Assembly: GCA_002682825.1 (NCBI GenBank)
Contig: NOKP01000012.1
Location: forward strand, 248,001 to 312,000
Direction of reading: 5' to 3'
Length of the DNA stretch: 64,000 nucleotides
Source: Neonectria sp. B-13
Taxonomy: Eukaryota; Ascomycota; Sordariomycetes; Hypocreales; Nectriaceae
Part shown: positions 10,634-22,366 of the stretch, piece after piece
Numbering within the stretch: position 1 is the stretch's first letter
Layout of the letters: each line of letters starts with the position of its first letter
Program-made: the position numbers and the translations under genes
The notes under the pieces: generated by a model
Told to the model about the DNA's origin: nothing
What the model saw: the letters and a program-made list of their open reading frames with translations, nothing else
Database searches by the model: none

Positions 10634-11118
10634 TATTTACCCGCCGCGAGTTTCTCGGGAGTTTAAACCCTATGATAAAACTTGGTTGCGTCTACCACGG
10701 CGGTGCAGGGTTAAACACCACCATAAAGAGGCGAAACTTGTTGGAATTATAAGCTTTTATAATTAAATTCTAACTTAATTCAGTTTTATGTCAGAGTGAA
10801 CTGTGGACATGACCCCGCTTTTTGCTTATCGAAAGCAATCCATTGATCAGATCCAGGCTCCTTTAACCAGGCGCAGAAAGTATCCAGACGCCACCCCCCT
10901 CAACATATACTTCTCGGCTTGATGTCTTCCCTTTTTCTCATAACGCTGTCTGGCTCAGCTAAGCTGTTGCTTCGTGTATCATTCTGCCGTTAGTTACCGC
11001 CCTTTTTCTGCGAGAGTATGCACTTCCCATAGCCATATTTATTTGACATACTTAGATCCTACAACCTACACGTCTTTCCTCCCAGTTCAGGTACCTACAG
11101 TTGCGAGCCCTGAACAGA
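10634..11118. other. Intergenic with 8-bp-arm hairpin
   Basis: Upstream region of the membrane-protein gene beginning at 11119. A hairpin with arms AATTATAA/TTATAATT and a GCTT loop lies at 10745-10764. No gene is seen. Confidence 0.4.
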
Positions 11119-13021
11119 ATGTCCGGCGGATCTTGTGCTTATGACTGTTCGAATCACCCAGACGATGTTCCACCCTATCCTGACATTTCTGGAATTGGAG
11201 TAGGTTTGTCACGTTTCTATGAGGATTTGTCTAACAAACATCAGGTTGTGATCGGTTACGTCGCGACGGCTGGTATAGTCGTGATCGTTGTTACCTATTC
11301 TTACTTCGCACACTATGACCCAGCACTTGACCCCTTTGGAGAACAAGGAGTCACTGGAAGTACAAGCTACCGACCAAACCCGGTTGACAAGATCATCCGT
11401 ATTACAATTCCGGCGAGACTCAAGAAGTCATTCAACAAAGGGCTGAGAAGACCAGTTTCTCACGAACCAGAAAGGGCAAGAGTACCTAATCGTCGGCTGC
11501 AAGAGGCTAGCATAAGTGTAAGCTTTGGCTCTTGTTCGTCTATGGAAACACTGACGGCTTTTTATTAACAACTGCAGTGCATCCGAACTATGAGCGACCT
11601 ACAAATCCTCACCGGTCTCTCTATTCTCATTAGCGGGTTCGCCCAACTACGCTGCGGCCTCTCTGTATATCACTGGCAGGTCCTGGTCTACCTTGCTTGG
11701 TTCTCCAGCTTGACACACCTGTCGTGCCTTACATTCCTTCGCACTTATCTCTACAACCGGCCTGGTGAACGTGTGTGGAGATTAATTGCAATGTCAATTC
11801 TTATCATACTTCTCCTTGCTGCTATGATTCCAACTGGCAATTTCGGTTCAGAGGAAATTCTAAGCGAGCCTGCAATATGCTATTTCAAACTCCGAAAAGA
11901 CGCAGATCCATCTTCAGTCGCTTCCATGGTCCTTTCAGTACTTTTAATTACGCTGGGCTTTTTGGTCCGCATTGTCCGGCTTCACAAGCATCTCTCAGTT
12001 GATATTGTTGGGCGTTCGAGGGCTGCTGTTAGCGAGTTTCTACGGCAGCGCTTTCTGATCAAGGTTTACGACATGTGCCCTATCGAGAGGTCGCCCAAAT
12101 CCCTACGGCGGATGTTGATTTTTCGTCCAATACTAGCCACGTTCCTTGCCTTAAGTATTGGGCTCACTATGTGGTCATCAATGGCAATCGAGGTATGATA
12201 TCCCCGCCCAGGTCACTGTTCATGCAGTTACTGAATTCGGGTTGTGCTTACTTGAGCAGATAGGGTGGCTTCTGGCTAGCTTTGTTTGGGGCGTCTTAAA
12301 TCTCGTTGCTGCTCTCGGAACCAACCGACGCGGGAATAGTGACTGGACATTTAGTCAAGTTGTTCCCGTTATTCTACTCCTCGTACCACTATCCACTGTG
12401 TGCGAATATCTATTTCCCGGTAGGTTCTCAAACCTCCTCAGGTACAGCCGTACTCATAATTCCACTGCAGATCCTCAGCTACGGCGCCCCGACGAGCAAA
12501 CAACTGTTATTAGAGAAGCAAACTCTGCGTCAAGACAGATTTCAAATCATCGAATCACCGTGTTACATACTGAGGACTCTGTTGAGACTACAACAGATCA
12601 CCCCGACCGAGATTGCTATGTATCATCCAAGTGGGCTCCATTTGTCGTTGGCTACGTTCTTCTCTATCTCTTTATGTGGTTCATTATCTTGGTTCTTACA
12701 ACCGAGGGTTTAATTGATTACCAGCTTACACAGCCCCTGATTCCCAATAGATACATATGGAGGTGGCTACCACTTAATCTGCTTCTATTTTCAAGTTTAT
12801 GCATTCTTTTTTGTTTCCTGGGAGACGACCTTTCTCGGCGCGACCTTGTGGTCTTAACCTCTTATAAAAAGCTCGCTGTTACTTTGTTTAAGGCGATGCT
12901 TTGTGTTGCGTTGATATTTGATGTGATTGGTTCTTTCGAAGGTTCTGAACTGAGCGAGATATGCTTGGGGTCAATGCTAGCTGTTTATGTTGTAGTCTGT
13001 GTTATAAATCGTTTTATATAG
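11119..13021 (+). CDS. Polytopic membrane protein of an ascomycete-specific family, unknown function
   Basis: Predicted exons: 11119-11199, 11245-11517, 11578-12192, then 12260-13021, in which 12420-12470 may be a further in-frame intron. This gives about 559 or 576 residues. The N-terminus is short and Cys/Pro-rich (SCAYDCSNHPDDVPPYPDISGIG), followed by a helix, a basic loop, then several hydrophobic helices: ILTGLSILISGF, a region ending LTFLRTYL, a MSILIILLLAAMIP helix, further helices after the third intron, and a C-terminal set ending near 13000. The layout (extracellular Cys-rich head, first helix right after the first intron, long cytosolic loops) fits a common Pezizomycotina family of undescribed membrane proteins. 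No catalytic motif is visible. Intron phases are consistent; the first intron is short (45 bases) and so less sure. Confidence 0.72.
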
Positions 13022-13958
13022 AGATCATGTGTAGATATCTTGCCATCTGTCCTAGGCCATTGGCTTTTGGAATAGGCACCCTTCTAGACCTTTATCACAT
13101 TTCTTTTTCAGAATCCTGAGAGCTTACTGTGAAGGTTTCTTGTGATATGACTTTAATTAACCATTCAAAGCGTAACTCAGGTCGTAGTTCGTGCGTGTAA
13201 GATTCTAATGGGCACTGCGATGAGTGCTTACTGAAATTCTAGACCGGAGATCGACGCTGTTGCCACTGAGTTAAGTCAACGCGGCCTACGTGTCTCGGTC
13301 TTGACAAGGGCCAGAACTTCGGTAAATATGGTTGACGATTCGATTGTTGCAAACGACTCGCAAGTAGCTGTATTCGGGTTCGATCGGAGTCTCCCACCCT
13401 GGGATGGATCTGAGACAGTAGATGTCTCTGATCTTGAAGTGCAATGTGGTGATCAACTCCGCGATGATTGAAACTGCGGTGGATTGAGGTGGCTACGAAG
13501 GTATGGAGCAGGGCAGGCTGCCATACAACAAGCAAACAGCAATCGCAAGATTCCACAAACTGAAAAGTCAATGTGATGAGCTAGAAATAAGCGAGTCGTG
13601 GCAACAGTTGAATGGTTGGACCTTTCCAGTTTCTCCAGTTTTCGCAATTTCAAGAGATGAAGGGATTCTATGAGACATTATGTGAGTACTCAAGAAGAAG
13701 GCTGGTGTTGATGATGGTCGGGCGAACAATGTACCAGTAGATGCAAGATGCCAAAGTCCTCTCCTTCGTCGTCGCAGGTACATACTGCACTATGTCCAGT
13801 CTTGGCAAACGAGTTTATCATTCACGCAAACCAATCACAGACATTTAGGACCCAGGATCCATTGAACAATTGACACGTTGACGTGGGTTTTAAGACGGCA
13901 CAAGGTAATGCCGAGATACACTGAGCTCAGCCTTGTTCCGTTGCATTTCCACCCCCCC
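13022..13958. other. Intergenic, nothing recognised
   Basis: About 0.94 kb between the membrane-protein gene and the 3' end of the cerato-platanin gene. Overlapping short frames on the minus strand have no motifs and biased composition, so I treat them as chance. Confidence 0.5.
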
Positions 13959-14450
13959 TTATAGTTCCTTCTGCGGAGGGTTATACAATCCACAGCTGAG
14001 TAAGTCTACCTCCCTAGCATTTGCATTTATATGGCCAAGAATCTCTGCTTTTCCAGCTGTCAGAGAATTCATACCTCCCAGAGACACGACAAAGCCAGAA
14101 TCGGCGTGGTCGAGGGCAAGGAAAGGCCTAGCTCTATCCTCATACTCGAGTATCCAACAAGACATACACCCAGTTGATTTTGAGCTTTTGATGGTATCGA
14201 TAGCGATGATCATTGGAATAACATTGGCCTGAATATGCAGGTCGTGGTCGCCACCCAGACCGGTTTCCTTGTCCCAGCATACCATTTCGCTAAGGGGCCG
14301 CGAGCGCTCGTCATAGATGGGATCGTATGTAACTGTGATGGAAGTCAGCGATATATTACAAGGGGGCTCAACGTATTGCTCACCAGATACAATGACAGCG
14401 AGTGTAGGCGCAAGAAGGTTGGCGATGCTGAACAGGCCAAAAAAATGCAT
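13959..14450 (-). CDS. Secreted cerato-platanin family protein
   Basis: Intronless 163-residue protein with a hydrophobic signal peptide (about 1-18, LFSIANLLAPTLAVIVS). The mature part has cerato-platanin marks: SITVTYDPIYDE at the start, CMSCWILEY in the middle, FLALDHADSGF, and the tail REVDLLSCGL. The four conserved cysteines are present (after SEM, two in GCMSC, one near the C-terminus). The family comprises small cell-wall or secreted expansin-like proteins that bind chitin oligomers and often act as elicitors in fungal-plant contact. The segment between the first and second Cys is more diverged than usual: the typical Gly-rich GFP-IGG stretch is replaced. It may therefore be a specialised paralogue. 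Confidence 0.83.
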   Translation of the reverse strand: MHFFGLFSIANLLAPTLAVIVSGEQYVEPPCNISLTSITVTYDPIYDERSRPLSEMVCWDKETGLGGDHDLHIQANVIPMIIAIDTIKSSKSTGCMSCWILEYEDRARPFLALDHADSGFVVSLGGMNSLTAGKAEILGHINANAREVDLLSCGLYNPPQKEL

Positions 14451-15564
14451 TTTTGTGGAATCCTCGAAGTTGGACTATAGAGAGATTGTCTTGAGTCGAT
14501 GTGATTTGGAGACGGATGCCCGATGTTTGGACTAGCAAGATAATTGCAATGTCAAAGCACGAATCGGGTTTATGCTTAAAGCGGACTGAACCTAAAACGA
14601 GAGGAACGGAACGGACCGAGGAGACGGCTCTATGTATTTGTAAACGCAGAGATAACGGTCTTGCAATTATCACGTGGTGTCCATTGATTGGTTACCAACT
14701 TAGTTGTTGGATGGGCACCAATTTCCATATGATTGAGCGGTTTCCAGATTGCACAGCCGACCTGGCTCTAAGCGAAGCCTCCCAAGACAGGTTTTGCTGA
14801 ATACGAGTAATACGCGGCGGCGGAATGGAATCCATCCCATTGGTAGGTTGGTATCAGGTGGTTGCAGAGGTGAGGTCCCGGGAATAAAGCATGTGTACAC
14901 TTAAAAGAACGAAGATATCTGTCTTTGGATCTCGGCAGACGGTTTCCATGAACAGCAAGAGTGGAAAATTCGCCTTCAATGCAGACATCTTCCATGTTTC
15001 CAACTGCAAGCACTCAAGAGGTTATTTTGGTGCTTTTACAGCAGCCGAGGCTGACAGGTATTCGCTTAATCGTTGCAGAACCAACAAGTCTCGCCCAGGC
15101 AGCCGTTTACGGCCAACAGGTTGCGGACCAACAGCATTGATAAAGCCTGTTACATGGCAAAATCCACCACGCATCGTACGATAAATTAGTAACACGTCAG
15201 TAAGGCTTTCTCATGTCCCATCAACAGGGTTCTCCCTGGGCCAATCCCCTTCGACTCACGAAGATGCCATGTTGTTTGGGTTAGCTTCGGTGGGCTGATG
15301 ATGTAACTTAGGTGGTCTCTCGGCGATAACTTAAACAGGCTAAGACAAAGTGGAGAATTTTATTATAAGTAGGAATGTCAGATCCTTGGCCCATGTTTAG
15401 TTAGGTGCGCTATATACAGTCATGGATAATACAGGGCAGTCTCGATTCTCCAATTGATGTAAGTTCTTCTCACTGTCACCTTTGCTCCAGATCCTTCAAT
15501 CAACGTGACTAGCTTTACTCAACTAACTTTATACGGTATTAGTGCCATCCCTAGACTACCAAGC
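14451..15564. other. Divergent intergenic region between two secreted-protein genes
   Basis: This 1.1-kb stretch separates the minus-strand cerato-platanin start from the plus-strand Cys-rich protein start and should hold both promoters. An AT-rich TATTATAAG element lies near 15361, about 200 bases before the Cys-rich gene ATG. No gene is seen. Confidence 0.45.
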
Positions 15565-16068
15565 ATGAAGCCTCCGATCAGCAGCGTTCTGCTCGCCGCC
15601 TTTGCTACTCTACTTTGTACAACAATCGCCGATGCCAAGCAGAAAATAATCGGCCAGGACCTCGGAGCCGTCAAAGTTGAAGCGCAGCAGCTACTTGACA
15701 GTGTACGCGCATGTGGAGAGCATCCTTTACATCAAAAATATATTGCAAGTTCTCAAAGCCGAACGTCGCTCCCGCTCAAGGACAACCACGGACAACGATC
15801 ACCTCTTTCGCACACCACTCTGGCATCCTCTGCCCTTTCTCTCACAGAAAAGGCATGTTTCAAAGACGAGCCATTTGGTTGTTATGATGGTTTTTGCTCG
15901 AAATCCTGTGGGAACAAAGACAAGGGCGAGTGGTGTTGGACTGCGAGGCTTGACGGAACTGGTCCTTGGGCCGAGTGTAATACCTGGGAAGACTGCGGGA
16001 CTGGGAGTCCAGACTTTGGTTGTGCACAAGGGTGTGAGTGTCCAGAGACCTGCGGCTGCAGATGCTAG
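15565..16068 (+). CDS. Small secreted Cys-rich protein
   Basis: A 167-residue protein starting at the ATG at 15565, which places a clear signal peptide at 1-24 (VLLAAFATLLCTTIADA). A polar linker of about 80 residues follows, then a compact Cys-rich C-terminal domain of about 65 residues with repeated short Cys spacings (CYDGFCSKSCG, GEWCWTA, then clustered Cys at the end: CECPETCGCRC). The even Cys count suggests a disulphide-stabilised fold. I do not recognise an enzyme. Such proteins are candidates for effectors or antimicrobial peptides, but nothing in the sequence proves either role. Its neighbour across the promoter region is the cerato-platanin gene. Confidence 0.7.
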   Translation: MKPPISSVLLAAFATLLCTTIADAKQKIIGQDLGAVKVEAQQLLDSVRACGEHPLHQKYIASSQSRTSLPLKDNHGQRSPLSHTTLASSALSLTEKACFKDEPFGCYDGFCSKSCGNKDKGEWCWTARLDGTGPWAECNTWEDCGTGSPDFGCAQGCECPETCGCRC

Positions 16069-16220
16069 ATCCGGTTAGAAGACGGGGTTGGATAATTAAT
16101 GAGGGCTTTTACGTTTGTTACTGAAGAAATCTAGCAGAACTTGGCTGCATACTTGTTATTTCTGCGCTCGTAAATTCGTATGACCACCTATTGGTATGTC
16201 GAATACCTTTATGAGCACGC

Positions 16221-17657
16221 GTGCAGGCTACGCGGCTGCTGGACATTGGAAATGCAGATGATGAAAACTGGAAACTCTGTGTGACATCTGAAGATACGGT
16301 TTCAACGCCTTCTGCCCCATATGTGACGCTCAGCTACCGTTGGGGTCCAACGCCTCGCATACGCCTCCTTTCTTCGAATATTGCAAGCTTCCGATAGGGT
16401 CAGCCAATCGCTGATCTCCCTCTCTTATTCCGTGATGTCATTTACATCGCTCGGCAGTTATTGATCCGATACGTCTGGATCGACGCCTTGTGCATCATCC
16501 AGGACTCAGAAGATGATTGGGAGAAGGAAGCCTCAACTATGCAGCATGTATATTCCAACACTGCATGTACCCTGGCTGCCTCGGGGTCTGAAAGTCCAGA
16601 TGATAGTCTCTGTCACGACAGAAACCTTGACTTTATTCTCCCCGGCAAGGTTCAAAGCTTACTCTTCTCCAATAAACCGCAATTGTTCTATATATACGAC
16701 AGAGCATACTGGAACCGTCAAATCTTCGAGGGCCCATTGCACAATCGTGCTTGGGCCTTCCAAGAGCGATTTCTATCGCCACGGGTTCTCTATTTCGGAA
16801 GGCATCAGCTTCTCTGGGAATGTAGGGCTGAACATCGATGCGAGATTTTCCCGGCAGGTATCTCGTTCCACTGGCCTAACAAGATAAATATATCTCAACT
16901 GAAAGATCGGTTGGGCATGAGAGGGGCGAGAAACTCTTTAAGGATATCCAATCTTTGGAATGATCTCGTTGAACAATTCTCTCAGTGCGATCCGACCCAC
17001 CCTTCCGACAAACTTCACGCATTTGCGGGCATTGCCAAGCTCTTCAAAGAGATCACCGGCGACGAATACGCAGCCGGGTTGTGGAAGTCACACTTCACTC
17101 TCTTGCTAGACTGGCGAGTGTACAACCCTAAACCACGTTGCAATATGGAGTATCGAGCCCCGTCCTGGTCTTGGGCATTCGTGGATGGTCCTGTCATACC
17201 GCGTGGCGTTTCGACTGAAGCAGAACCTCTCGTGGAACTCGTGAAGTTGGACATTGAAACGCGGACGTCTGACAGCATGTCTGCCATTCTAGGTGCCTCT
17301 GCTGTGCTTAAGGCCAGGGTTATACCAGCTACCTTTCAGCTGATCAACATGCCATATGCAACTTTACAGGCTGTTTATGGCAGGTTCAAGGTGCACATAT
17401 TCCCGGATACCATGGAAGTGAAAATTACGGAAGGTTGCAAACTTTCATATATGCCTTTGACATTTGACTATGTTCATGTCGAGGGGAGCGGAAGAACCCC
17501 GTCTATTGATTGCCTCATCTTGGAAGAACATGCGCAGTCGTCCAGGCTCCTGAATCGGTATCGTCGAGTGGGCTATTTTAATATTCACAAGGGGGACGGT
17601 GTTGATATAGATTTACTCTGTATGGAGGCCGAAGCTAGAGAGGTTGAGATCATTTGA
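16221..17657 (+). pseudogene. HET-domain gene, 5'-truncated with in-frame stop
   Basis: The frame reads TRLLDIGNADD, then YVTLSYRWG (first HET motif), a conserved stretch, then YVWIDALCIIQDSEDDW (second motif), then RAWAFQERFLSPRVLYF (third motif) and a C-terminal half ending at 17657. HET domains trigger incompatibility cell death in filamentous ascomycetes. Two defects are visible. A TAG at 16395-16397 interrupts the block between the first two motifs where family members usually have Gln. The usual 100 or so residues before TRLLDIG are missing, with an in-frame TGA at 16212 and no ATG. The part downstream of the stop is open for about 400 codons, so the break looks recent. A short product starting internally is possible but would lack the first HET motif. 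Confidence 0.78.
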
Positions 17658-17967
17658 CCGCGAATATAGGAGAACGAGTAGTCTTGAAAAAGACAAAAAG
17701 AGATGTCTACTCATGTGTCCCGTTAAAAAAGAATTTTCAAAGCAGCATAATGCCAGCGAACTTTGCCCCGTGTAGACAGGTCCATTGTCTATCCAGCTAT
17801 AGATCCAAGCCGGTATTTCGAAATGCCAAAGGTCTTATACCTGGGCGGTAGGTACTAGGAACGACATGTTTTGATGTAAAGTGATTTACTTGTGAGTAAT
17901 GCGCAAGTATTCCTGAGGTCGTGCAAAGAACTGCGTAACCCTTCCAGGTGAGCTCTCGGTCTACCAC
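17658..17967. other. Short intergenic gap between HET remnant and SPT3
   Basis: Contains the 3' flanks of two tail-to-tail genes; nothing else is seen. Confidence 0.5.
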
Positions 17968-19113
17968 TTAGATCTTTATCACAAGATTAGTTGCAAAATA
18001 ACATGGCCACTGGACACCGGCGCTTAGAACATACCAATCTCAGTTCATTTCTTTGTGGCAACCTCGTCCCATTAAGCATTGCATAACTCCTCTTTGGCCG
18101 AACTTGGAGCCTTTCAAAAGCCAGCCGGATGTGTCTGGGCTCAATAGGCTGTCGCAATCTCTCCGAAGATGCAAATAGCCCTCCAGATGCAACGGCTTCT
18201 GCAGTTGCCGTGGCGGGAGCATCGGCATTGCCTTTGTCCCGTGCCGTTTCCCGTGCCTGTATTTCCAGCGCCAGCTCTGTAAGCTTCTGCACCATCTCGC
18301 ATGTCAGGAAGCCGAGAATGTCAAGTACGTCGTCGTTCACTTTGTGGTCGGCTATGACACCCAGGCCCGCCCATTCGCGAAATCGCTTGACCTTGCGCCA
18401 GGTGAATGATGCGTGACGGTACTCTGACCAAGTGGCGTACTCCTCAGCAGTCATGTTTATTGTCTTGTAGTCGGCCTTGCGCAGTTTCTCGAGCACGGCG
18501 TCGTTCGACTCGTCTGGTGTCTCGTCCTCAAAAATGCTGTTGGGTATTTCATCCGGGAAGAATGACGAAATGTCCCACGGGAGAAGAATAACAGGAGCCT
18601 TGGCCTCCTTTGCTGATATTTCCTCGTCTGGAGCCCCGGCTAGGTCGTCAAAGGCGGCGGGTTCTTCGACGGCGGTCAACTCGGCCTTGTCGTCTTCGGA
18701 ATCCTTCGTCGTCTTGCGTACGCTCTTCCAGGCGAGGAAGTTTCGCAGTCGGCCCACCCTGGCGACGTCGTGGCGGAACTGAAAGATCAAGTCGTTGTTG
18801 GAGAAGACGCGAGACCCACGGCGGGCGGCGAGGTTGTTTGCCACCGTTAGCTTGAGATAACGGCCGACGTTAGATTTGAAAGCGATTCTACCATCAAGAG
18901 GGGTGTTGAGATAACAATCTGCTTACCATTAGGACCACCTGGTCTCTGATGATTTCCTCGACGAGAGATATGGTCACGGTAGACGCTTCAAGGGGTTCTC
19001 CGGCCACATACATCATCTGTATGTGAGACATCTAGTGGAATGTATTTGAAGCATGAAACAGTACAACTTACCTGCTGGATCTCTTGCCTAAACTTGGGTC
19101 CATTGCTGCCCAT
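17968..19113 (-). CDS. spt3: SPT3-like subunit of the SAGA coactivator complex
   Basis: Predicted exons on the minus strand: 19113-19072, 19016-18927, 18850-18035 and a two-codon last exon 17973-17968, all phase 0, giving 317 residues. The N-terminus MGSNGPKFRQEIQQ followed by MMYVAGEPLEAS is a hallmark of Spt3. The two exons after it form the first histone-fold-like half. A second conserved half follows (EEYATWSEYRHASFTWRK and FREWAGLG, then LGFLTCEMVQKLTE). The C-terminal PIEPRHIRLAFERLQ is also typical. Spt3 contacts TBP within SAGA and helps place it at TATA promoters. Reading through the last donor would instead add about 16 unrelated residues, so the tiny last exon (ending Leu-Arg-Leu-Ile) is favoured. 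This is a core housekeeping gene. Confidence 0.93.
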
Positions 19114-20200
19114 GGTAGTGCTAGAGATGCAAAATACGCCTTCGAGTCTGATTATCGCTGGTGTTGGGCGTGAGAAGCAAAACACAGTTGAGGTTGAAAG
19201 AGTTGAATGAATAAAACTTCACAGTGTATGCCAGGTAATATGGTAGAGTACGTCTTGAACAGTGCGCTTTCATGCTTTAATGCGAGAAGATGCGGTTGTT
19301 CCATCATTGTTAATATGCATTTCTAGGTCTGATACAGTGCGGTGTTACGGTAGCACTGTGTCACTGAGGAACAGCGGGAGAGAAGTTGAAGGGAAATAAA
19401 AGCTAAAAAGAGGTGGGACAGGCTGGGGTCTCGTTCAGATCAAGTGGAAACTGGTGAGGGGACAGTGCATTGGAGCTGACGAATTAGGGCAGACGAAAAA
19501 TACGACTACCCTAGAGGGCCGCAACAAGGTCCATGCGTCCTCCGTACTAACAAGAAGCTGGCGCCGAGACGAAAATGAGCTGTGTAAGAAGAGTATCAAG
19601 CCCAATCAAGAATGATGGTAGTAATCTCTCCTATAACTCTCCGTGAACCCTTTCGTGCTTTAAAACATGGCCCATCGCCTGACAATGCCACCGAACCAAA
19701 TCTGTTACTGATCAAGAAAGCTACGTTAGGTGGTAGTGCGGAGTGACCTTGTACGCCTCACAGGTCGTTAGTAAAGAGGTGTCAGTCTAGACAACCGTGA
19801 ACAAGAAGACTTGACATAAAATTAAGACAGGCGCTCTACAATTCAACTGCAGTACACTCACCGTGAGCTGATAAAATTGATTATTCAAAATTGTTGCATG
19901 GTCGTTGGATCGTCTAGCCAAGCTCGAACTCTGATATCAATATTGTGCAAGTTTACCGTGGTTGATTCGATCAACTTTTCAACACTTGACCTGTCAAATC
20001 CCAACAACACCGAGCCACACGTGGCGAAATGATGCCACGCCGGTGAATGGATGCGCATCCCTGCACAATAAGGATGACCCCATCGCTTAATTGCCCTTGC
20101 TTGGATCTCCAAGCGACAGGGCGTTTCCCCCTCTTTCCACTTCTTGATCACTCCTTTGTGTTACATCTTGGATCTCCACGTCCTCCGCAAAACATTCACG
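19114..20200. other. Divergent promoter region, SPT3 / alpha-beta hydrolase
   Basis: About 1.1 kb shared upstream DNA. No gene, strong repeat or RNA is seen; the short open frames lack motifs. Confidence 0.45.
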
Positions 20201-21216
20201 ATGGCATCCCAAGACTGGCTTCATGGCAACCACTCCGGCGTGATCTCCATCAACGGCCATGATCTCTTCCTCCGGGCCGACGGCCCCGACCGAATCCCCG
20301 GAGAACCCGTGGTAATCCTCGAAAGCGGTCTGGGAGGCTCGTCAGTGTCATGGCCGCTCGTGACTCGCCATCTGACCCCGTTCGTTCGTGTCTACACCCA
20401 CGACCGCGCCGGTTTGGGCAAGTCGGAGATAAACCCATCTGCGAACCAATACGAACCTCGCGTCTACGCCGAAAAGGCCGCGGAAGATCTCGACAAACTC
20501 CTGCAAAAGGCGGACGTGGAGGGGCCTTTCATCCTTGTGCCTACATCTTGGGGGGGAATCGTCGCTCGGGAGTTTCTCGAGCGGAGGAAAGATGACGTGG
20601 TGGGCATGGTGATGATTGAATGTGTACAGGAACGGACAACCCAGCTCCGGCCGATTGATGCCCCCAACACAATGGCTTTCTTGCGAGGACTGGATTTCTT
20701 TGAAGTGGTTGGGTTAAAGGAAAGGCATCGATTGACACCAGCAGAATGGCAGGTAGGTCAACCCAAGTTCCACCATGGATGTTACGCCTGGCTGACGTCA
20801 CTACGACATAGGCCCAGCTTCAAGAAATTGCAGAGAATGGGCCCCAAACCGCCGTCGAGACGTTTGCCTGGCCAATCACCGAACAGACCCTCGGTGAAAA
20901 GAAACAGCTCGAGAGGCAGATTCTCGGCAGCAAGCCGATTAGCGTCATCAAGGGCAACTCGGCTCGAGAGTACCAGCAGGTGTATGACGCCGGTGTAGCA
21001 GCCGGGAATGGAACCGAAGAACAGCGAGCTATAGTCTCAAAAATGATTGAGGGAATGGAGGGAAAGGATGAAACACTGCAGCGAGAGCAAACAAAGTTGT
21101 CCTCGGTCTCTCGCTTTGTACAGTTGGAAAAGCCTGGCCACTTGGTTATCCTGGAGGAACCCGAAGCTATAGCTACCGAAGTCCAGTGGGTCTTGGAGAC
21201 GTCAAAGGCAACTTAA
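20201..21216 (+). CDS. Intracellular alpha/beta-fold hydrolase
   Basis: Two exons, 20201-20752 and 20812-21216 (59-base intron GTAGGT...ATAG, phase 0), giving 318 residues. Features in order: strand-turn ESGLGGSSVSWP (oxyanion-hole region), VYTHDRAGLGKSE, the nucleophile elbow at VPTSWGGIVAREF (Ser in T-S-W-G-G, a variant of GxSxG with Thr at the first position), and near the C-terminus PGHLVILEEPEAIA with the likely catalytic His. It has no signal peptide, so it is probably cytosolic. The fold is that of epoxide hydrolases, esterases and haloperoxidase-like enzymes; the substrate cannot be told. ATG 20201 follows a pyrimidine-rich leader and fits the domain start. Confidence 0.85.
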
Positions 21217-22366
21217 CTGTAGACAGAACCAGTAGCTTCCACCCAAGCGTAGCCGTTTTTTCAGAGATTGATTGGAGAGTGCATGAGTTGTAAGAACTCC
21301 GTGGCTACCCGCCCTATTACGGTTGGTACTCAGATCTCTGGACGTGATGGTACGAGGGGTAACTCCCAGGCATTCGATTATGATGTACCCATTGTACGCG
21401 GCAATCATGCTATCCTTGGCTCTTTAGAGAAAGTCGAGCCCAGTCAAAGCTGAGCATCAAGTATCTCCAGGCTTACTTGATGTTTTTTCTTCGTTTTCAT
21501 ATCAATAAAGACGTGAGGATTCACGGCTAGCATTTTAAAGGTTGATTCACAGTGGAAGTAAGATACATAAGCTCCAAACTTTGAAGTGTGCTTGACTTAT
21601 GTCCGTGACAGCTAGAGTCAGGTACTAATTATATAGATTTATATTCCGATTGATATAAAACGGCATGTGAAAGATGTAGAACAAGCTTGATCGAGGGTTA
21701 TCACCTCTACGTAATTCACTTAGCTCCCAGCTGCCAATCGACTCGGCTTACCCTATACGGTGATATGACGCGTTTCCTTTTCGTTGATTTGCCTTTCATG
21801 GGGTGGGGGAGGGGGCTAGTGAACTTGCACGACGGTACCAATTGCAAAAAGGACATTGATGAGCTGTTTTGCCTAGCCATCGTACTATCCGGAGAGCAGT
21901 GCGCCTTGTTGATAGTCGCTATTTTTGGGTTCTCTGTCACGGTCGATTTGCCTAGGCCGCCTTCAGAAGTTAGAGCCGCAGCGTTTGCCATTTGAGATTG
22001 TGGTTTAATTCTTCCTTGTAATCACGCGGTTAGTTGGTGGAGTCGTGAGCACAGATGCTCGTTCACTAAGCCTGGTGACTACGTTTGTCACGCGACTATT
22101 ATTTAAGCATGACTGAGCGCTAGCTAGTCAACAATCTACTGAACTTAATAAGTTGTTCCGGAAGCCGGGAGGCATGGAGGCAATTGGTGAGCAACATTAA
22201 ATATTATTTAGCGTCTGTCTTGCCTGCTAAGAGGTACGATCCAACGACGCAGGCTCTCCTTATTGTGGAGGCCTTTGCTCTATCTATGTACATTATGTCC
22301 GTGAAATATATGTCTATGGGTGGATGTGCATTCATTTACTCATGTAGTGTGCGAAAGCTGGGTTCA
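21217..22366. other. Intergenic between two tail-to-tail hydrolase genes
   Basis: About 1.15 kb of AT-richer DNA. Two short frames at 21687-21995 (both strands) show no motif. No feature is supported. Confidence 0.45.

Noticed and set aside
13239..13783. Minus-strand frames upstream of the cerato-platanin 3' end
   Set aside because: Short overlapping frames in three registers with biased composition; likely chance.
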